From Echiichthys vipera (Eukaryota > Chordata > Actinopteri > Perciformes > Trachinidae), in NCBI GenBank assembly GCA_963691815.1, contig OY829659.1, positions 2,885,012 through 2,949,011 of the forward strand: DNA of 64,000 bases. The letters are read 5' to 3'. Below, in pieces: positions 58,600-64,000 of this stretch. Within the stretch, counting starts at the first letter, position 1, and the number at the start of each line of letters is the position of its first letter. The notes beneath the pieces are model-generated. The model worked only from the letters and a program-made list of their open reading frames with translations. It had not been told where the DNA came from and made no database searches. Position numbers and translations under genes: made by a program.

Positions 58600-58830
58600 T
58601 TTACGCCCCCGTTGGTCAAAGGTTCATCTCACGACCCCACGTTTACACTTGTTTTGGGGGAACATGTTCACATGTAGAGTACACAGGTTCCTTAAAAGAC
58701 GTCACCCGTAGCTTTCTGAGGAGACTTTTGTGAAACTGCAGTTTTTGGCACTTCATTTTTCACCCCCCGGAGATCCTGTCTTGGCTGCACCCCTCCACTA
58801 AATTTAGACCGTAAAGTGCTGCTCACTGTA
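58600..58830 (+). repeat. Dispersed repeat following the SINE
   Basis: Shares CACTTGTTTTGGGG and CCACTAAATTTAGA with about 63840-63985. In both places it lies downstream of a V-SINE copy. Confidence 0.55.
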
Positions 58831-59157
58831 ACTTTATAAGGTAATAATTAAGAACCTTGTGCCGCTGAACACATATATGAGGAGCTCTTTTCCAAAACGC
58901 TATGAATCCATTTTAATAGTTTTCAGGAAAATTAAATTTTTTACCTTTTTACCCACACATTTGGTTAATATTCAGTTTATCTTGTCAAAATGGTTTTTAT
59001 GGCTCAGTCTGAACGTGTTGAACGGACGGATGACACAAAAAACTCTCCCGCTTCAGAGCGCCGCCATGTTGGGTCGCATAGAACGCTCACTGGATTCTGA
59101 TTGGTTGAGAGGACGTATCGCATTAAGGCTAAAAACAGGTTTGGCGCTGGTCGCGGT

Positions 59158-59344
59158 TTGGAAAGGAACTGCATCTTGAGACCATTTTAAACAGGGACTC
59201 TCTCAACTTTTAACTTTTTAACTTTTTGAGTCACTCTGTGTTTTATTTGTGGTCGTTTTGAGTCATTTTGAGTCAGTATTTGTTTGGTTTTGGTTGTTTA
59301 GTGTCATTTTGGAAAGGAACTGCATCTTGAGACCATTTTAAACA
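59158..59344 (+). repeat. 36-bp direct repeat pair
   Basis: The stretch starting TTGGAAAGGAACTGCATCTT occurs at 59158-59193 and again at 59309-59344, 151 bp apart, with no difference seen. Confidence 0.8.
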
Positions 59345-59882
59345 AGGAAATAAAGCGATTTGGCAGAAACACTGATGAAGCTTCACTGCTTCATCAGGTT
59401 CTGTTTACAGCAAAGTGGCGTGACACACTCATTTTTTTTAAATTTAGCTTTTATCTCGTTTTGGAAAAAAACTCTTCATATATTCCTTTTATCAATGCAC
59501 ACATGTTTTTCTGTCAAAGACGTGCGTCTACGCTGCTGGAAACCTGCTACAAGAAAAAATCATGGCGTTATATACCGTAATTAGCTCCACACAGGCAGGC
59601 TGAGCAGATTTTTTTTTCTTAAATCAAAGAAAAAGCTGCACATATATTCACATATTTCATGCGTTGTACTTTATACTGTATCAGTAAAACAGTGATGTGT
59701 GTGTGTGTGTGTATTTATTCCAAGGAAATTACACACACAATTCATAACCAAATATTGCTTTCAGCGTCTTCTCATTCAGTTGTTATTTTGTGTTTCTGCT
59801 TCTGTTTGATTCCTTCTGTAGAAGCAGATTGTTCTTTCAGTGCGATGACGCCTGTGTCTTGTTTCCGCTACAGAGTCCACAC

Positions 59883-59921
59883 ATGGTGACGTCTGATGTC
59901 CTGGCATCAACCCGAGGCTGA
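59883..59921 (+). promoter_or_regulatory. Upstream ORF in myo7a leader
   Basis: ATG at 59883 opens a 12-codon frame that ends with TGA at 59919-59921, three bases before the myo7a ATG at 59925. The uATG has C at -3 and is weaker than the main start. If the exon begins at 59874, this uORF is in every transcript that uses that acceptor. Confidence 0.5.
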
Positions 59922-59924
59922 ACC

Positions 59925-59942
59925 ATGGTCATTCTGCAGCAG
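59925..59942 (+). CDS. myo7a: Myosin VIIa (myo7a), first coding exon only
   Basis: Unconventional myosin of hair-cell stereocilia and retina. Only six codons are in the window: MVILQQ, then donor GTTGGT at 59943. This is the N-terminus of vertebrate myosin VIIa, and as I recall the human gene also has its first coding junction after nucleotide 18. The start context ACCATGG is near ideal. The transcribed exon probably begins at 59874 after CGCTACAG, although AGs at 59820-59821 and 59839-59840 could also serve. The expected next exon (beginning GDHVWMDL in human) was not found up to 64000, so that intron exceeds 4 kb. The location downstream of capn5 and omp in the same orientation fits the mammalian order CAPN5-OMP-MYO7A. 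Confidence 0.82.
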
Positions 59943-60359
59943 GTTGGTCATCTCTGCTTTCATCTCCATACCTGTTAAGTTTCTTAACGTCTCATCGCCT
60001 CTTACAATACAGTTGACGGTGATGAGCGGGCAGATTTTTAAATAATAGTTTTAAATAATTGTTCTATGATATTAAACAACAGCAGGGTTCTCATTTCTAG
60101 CTGACTACGGGGAAAGTTTATGGGCTGAAATGACTCTTCGGCTTCACTCTGACTCCAGTTTCTGCATGTGTAGAGATCCAACAGAACCTGCCAGGACTAG
60201 TTACTGTTCTCAAACTGTGATTGGACGATTGCTGCTCATGGCAAACAGTCTTATTATCGTGTTATTGAATCTTTATTCACTATCACACACAGTTTTACAG
60301 TCAACAGTCATTATTGCAGAATAGCTGCCTTGGAACATTTATGCTTAAAGTGTAACAAG

Positions 60360-60975
60360 CCATGGAGACAAGTTTTTTGAGTGATCAACTATTAACGGAG
60401 AAATCCCGGAAAGTCGCTAACAGTCGGACGTGGCTAACAGTGATTAGCTTGGGGCAGCACGGTGAAGGCATTCAAAGGTCTTTTTTAACCACTAATACTG
60501 ATGAAAATAACAGCAAACCTCTGCAGCAGCATGAGAAGAGTCCCTACACACACAACAAAGCACCCACAACGTAGTTAGTGAAGCCACAGTTTATTAAAAA
60601 AGACTGTTTTAAGCCTTAGCAGCCGGCTACATCCGTATTATTATAAACAAGTCGATTATCGAATGCACTGAGGTTCAGTAGCACTGAAATCGGTAATCGA
60701 CTTGTTTGGGCTGCCTCTCAATACGGATGTAGGCGGCAGCTAGAGCTTGTAGCATTGTAAAACAGACTTTTTTATTTAAAAAAGTTGTTATTTTGAGCAA
60801 TATTAGAGGTTAAAAAAGCCGTTTTAGATGGTTTAGCTCTGCCCGAGCTAATCAGTGTTAGCAACATCTGAATGCTAGCTACTGTTAATACGTGATCATC
60901 CAAAAAAGTGTCTCGATGGCTTATTTGATGTATGTAAGTGCCGAAAAAGACAATGAAGTTACACTTTAACACCTA
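60360..60975 (+). mobile_element. DNA-transposon copy with internal palindrome
   Basis: Left arm shared with 11600-12465 and right arm (60835-60975) shared with 50015-50235. In between, about 60630-60745 is a separate fold-back (CTACATCCGTATT against AATACGGATGTAG), apparently a nested MITE. Lies in the myo7a intron. Confidence 0.65.
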
Positions 60976-61309
60976 ACTTCTGCTGTAAAATTAATCCAAT
61001 CTATTCTTCCAGTATTGGCTGTATCTGATTTTGCTGTTGCAACAGTTTCTAATCTAATCTTTTACCGATATTATAATTAACTTGTGCTTATCTGGGTTTT
61101 AAGAAGGCTTTTCATTAACAGTGTCATCTACAAGGGTGATGTAGTGAGTCATGAAAGAAGTAACCTTCCTCTCTCCTTCAACACTCTGTCTTCCTTAAGA
61201 ACAGGCCATGAGCCACCAGATAGAGCCGTGTGGGCTGAAGCATCACACACAATAGGCCTCATTTGTATTTTTATCTTAAAGCAATTCTTACCTATCTTGC
61301 AGTGATTCC

Positions 61310-62145
61310 CTCCAAAGTCCCACCCTCTTCCCCCTGCCTGACCTCTGACGCTCCCTCGACACGTGCACTGAGAGAAATGCGGCGTTCGAGTGCAATGGGA
61401 AGTCCGAAGTTTCGGACCTCCAACTGTCCTGTCCTTATAGAGGCACTGGAAAACCTGTATATGGGGGACTTCCTGCTAGCAAATACGGGGGGATCTTCCT
61501 ACCCCTAATTCACCAGTAGGAGGTTCACTTTGACGGGCATTACAGTAGTGATAGACCGATGCATCAGCCGGCCGATATTTGCCGCTTTAACATGTATCAG
61601 TATCGGCCGATGCAGGCGGCTGTATTCGCAGATAGTTTTTTCCCGGCATTATTTACAGACATGCGTCCACAGGCAACTCTGTGTTACTGGAGACGCCTTT
61701 TTTAAGTTCAATGAATGTTCCTTTTATTAATACTGCGACTCCTAACATTTGATATCATCATTGTGTAGTTTTTATGATGTTAATTGAGGGAGCAAAAGTC
61801 GTATCTGCTCCAAATATCGGCTCAAGAAAATCGTCAGTTCCTATCGGTCATCTGCTAAAGCCGAAGAATAAAAAAGTTGGCATCGGCCCTAAAGAATCCA
61901 TATTAGTCGATCCCTGAAATCCAGTGCTCTTTAGCTAGTTGGAAGGCCGAAACTTCCGACTTCCCACGGCACTTGAACGCAGCGTAAGCAGCACAAGTGA
62001 ACCAGAGCAATGGATGACAGGCAGGACACTCAACAAAGCTCATTGATCAGTCTTTTATCAGAAATATATGAGGATTGAATATTGATAAGTTTAACCTGGT
62101 GGGTTTCTTTTACATTTAAGTGTGACATACGCTTATGGGAAGCAT
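61310..62145 (-). repeat. Dispersed unit with fold-back core, copy 2, interrupted
   Basis: Inverted relative of 28190-28545, split by a TATCGGCCGAT-type hAT-like element at about 61547-61918 related to 2576-3204. Confidence 0.65.
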
Positions 62146-62169
62146 TTTAAGATGAATGAAATCTCGTAT

Positions 62170-62500
62170 TCATTCATTCATTCATCTTCAACCCCTTGTC
62201 CCTGTCGGGGTCGCGGGGGGCTGGAGCCGATCCCAGCTAACATCGGGCGTGAGGCGGGGTCCACCCTGGACAGGACGCCAGTCTATCACAGGACACATAG
62301 AGACAAACAGAGACAGACAACCATTCACACCTACGGGTGATTTAGAGTCATCAATGAACCGAACACCTGCACGTCTTTGGACTGTGGGAGGAAACCGGAG
62401 AACCCGGAGAAAACCCACGCAGACACGGGGACAACACGCAAACTACACACAGAAGGGCCCCAGCCGGGGTGTGAACCTGGAACCTTCTCGCTGTGAGGCG
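62170..62500 (-). repeat. V-SINE-like repeat, copy 5
   Basis: Near full-length reverse copy, with the ATTCATTCATTCATC tail at the left and the B-box-like region (complement of GGTTC) near 62470. Confidence 0.8.
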
Positions 62501-63299
62501 ACAATAAATCTCTTATTTCTCAGCTAAGTCAAGTCCCGTCTCCTCAGTCCGTCAATACTTTTCCCTTCAATAACTGGATCCCGGTGCTCCTGCGGGGCTC
62601 CACTCAGACTCACTGCTCTGTTTCAATCTCAGCTATGAATCTCATTCGATCTGAGACATCTGGATATCGTTAGACGGAGGTAAAAATAGCATCTCTGAGG
62701 TCACGGGGAGCTTTGTGCGGCAGTGTTTGCCAGCAGCGACCTTTACGCTTAATTCACCTGAACAAAAAAGACTGAGATTATTTGTCTTCATCTTATCAAG
62801 TGAGACATTTCATCTGGACAAAAGCCAGAGTAGAGTCCGACCGAAGGAGGGTTGGAAATGTCACATTTAATCGACATTTCAGACGGAGAGACACACACCG
62901 CGCACGCTTTTCAGCCACAGTATATTGTCTTTATGGTGATGTGAAATATGGTTTAATACGGTTACAACATAGTTACGTATGTGAAGATTTAAAGGTCACT
63001 GACGATCCTTTGACTAATTCAGTGTTTTAAGTTACAACTGCAAAGATAAATAAGTTGACAACTGTTGTGAAAACAGATTAATCTGTTTGTTTGTCCGGTT
63101 CCAGCTTCTTAAAAGTGAATTTAATATCTGGTTTCTTTCCGCTGCTGTGACAGTAGACTGAGTATCTTTGAGCCGTGGTCAAAACAAGACATTTGAGGAC
63201 ACTGAGTCAACACTGCTGGACATTTTTCACCATTTCTCTCATTTTATAGACCAAACAACTAATTTAATTGTTAGTTGGAGCCCTGTTCTTAGTTCAGAT
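62501..63299. other. myo7a intron, no gene recognised
   Basis: About 63100-63285 resembles the shared 3' part of the blocks at 5041-5700 and 8180-8822. Confidence 0.4.
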
Positions 63300-63301
63300 T
63301 G

Positions 63302-63306
63302 ACACA

Positions 63307-63357
<51 letters not shown>

Positions 63358-63474
63358 TCAACTTGAAGGCTATGTGTCAGGATACTTTAAGGTAAGGCAA
63401 AGTATCACTTTAGTGGAGAGATGCCCGATTATTATCGTTATGCACCAAGATACCATTCCTTGTACACATACACA

Positions 63475-63529
<55 letters not shown>

Positions 63530-63532
63530 ACG
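63302..63532. repeat. Paired CA microsatellites
   Basis: CA tracts at 63302-63355 and about 63467-63532, separated by about 110 bp, same orientation. Confidence 0.9.
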
Positions 63533-63649
63533 AGGATAATTTAAGGTAAATTTAAACACAATATTCATCACATTAGGTTTCGAGCTGATTTGAGAAACAA
63601 AAGGTTTAAACTCATGCATCAAGCAGCATCAATCTTTTCTAAATAAAAA

Positions 63650-63780
63650 GGTGACACGGTGGAGTGGTGGTAAGCACTGTCACCTCACAGCGAGAGGTTC
63701 CTGGTCCGAATCCCGGCTGGGGCCCTTCTGTGTGGAGTTTGAATGTTCTCCCCATGTCTGCGTGGTTTTTCTCCGGGTTT
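63650..63780 (+). repeat. V-SINE-like repeat, 5' half with tRNA-like head
   Basis: Shows the tRNA-like head best: GGTGACACGGTGGAGTGGTG, then GGTCCGAATCC as B-box-like sequence, then the body GGCTGGGGCCCTTCTGTG. It breaks off near 63780. Confidence 0.8.
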
Positions 63781-64000
63781 GCTCTCAAAGTTATCTTGTT
63801 TTGAAAGAGTTTCGTAAAACTAGCAGCGAGATTTCCCCTTTTCTCGACCTCACGGACCGACGTTCACTTGTTTTGGGGAATATGTTCACATGTTTGGTAT
63901 ATGGGTTCCTCTAAGCTTTCTGAGGAGCCTTTTGTGAAGCTGCAGTTTTTGGCAAAGCCCCCTTCCACTAAATTTAGAGCGTCCCAGAGGTCAGGGGTTA

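Overview
The window is vertebrate nuclear DNA, almost certainly from a ray-finned (teleost) fish. It has GT-AG introns of 0.08 to 11.6 kb, exons that translate to vertebrate proteins, and a dense load of fish-type repeats: tRNA-derived SINEs, non-LTR retrotransposon 3' ends, hAT-like and Harbinger-like non-autonomous DNA transposons, and long CA/TG tracts. Nothing prokaryotic is present.

Three protein-coding genes are supported. (1) A complete calpain-5 coding region (capn5, + strand, 6243-40492) in 12 constitutive coding exons plus one candidate 51-nt cassette exon. Its Cys81, His252 and Asn284 keep the numbering of human CAPN5 as I recall it. (2) An intronless olfactory marker protein gene (omp, - strand, 24265-24750), nested antisense in the capn5 intron between coding exons 2 and 3. 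(3) The first coding exon of unconventional myosin VIIa (myo7a, + strand, 59925-59942, six codons), with the rest of the gene beyond the right edge. CAPN5-OMP-MYO7A is the gene order known in mammals, so the window is an ancient conserved syntenic block.

Layout: 1-6233 is 5' flank or first intron of capn5, rich in repeats. 6243-18173 holds coding exons 1 and 2, separated by an 11.6-kb intron that contains a degenerate telomere-like array (about 10.05-10.9 kb) and a 33-bp minisatellite (about 14.33-15.42 kb). 18174-27093 is the omp host intron. 27094-40492 carries the remaining capn5 exons, with the exons of the protease core spread out and those of the C2-like (CBSW) domain clustered. 40493-59873 is the capn5 3' UTR and intergenic or myo7a 5' region, filled with DNA-transposon remnants. 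59874-64000 is the myo7a start and the first part of its next intron.

Functionally, capn5 encodes a non-classical calpain (protease core, CBSW, C2, no EF-hands) known in retina and nervous system. omp is a marker of mature olfactory neurons, and myo7a is a hair-cell and retina motor. The linkage therefore groups sensory-tissue genes, but the sequence does not by itself show coordinated regulation. The most noteworthy points are the candidate alternative microexon in the first C2 loop of capn5, the nested omp gene, the telomere-like array, the 33-bp minisatellite that is open in several frames, and several datable nested transposon insertions.
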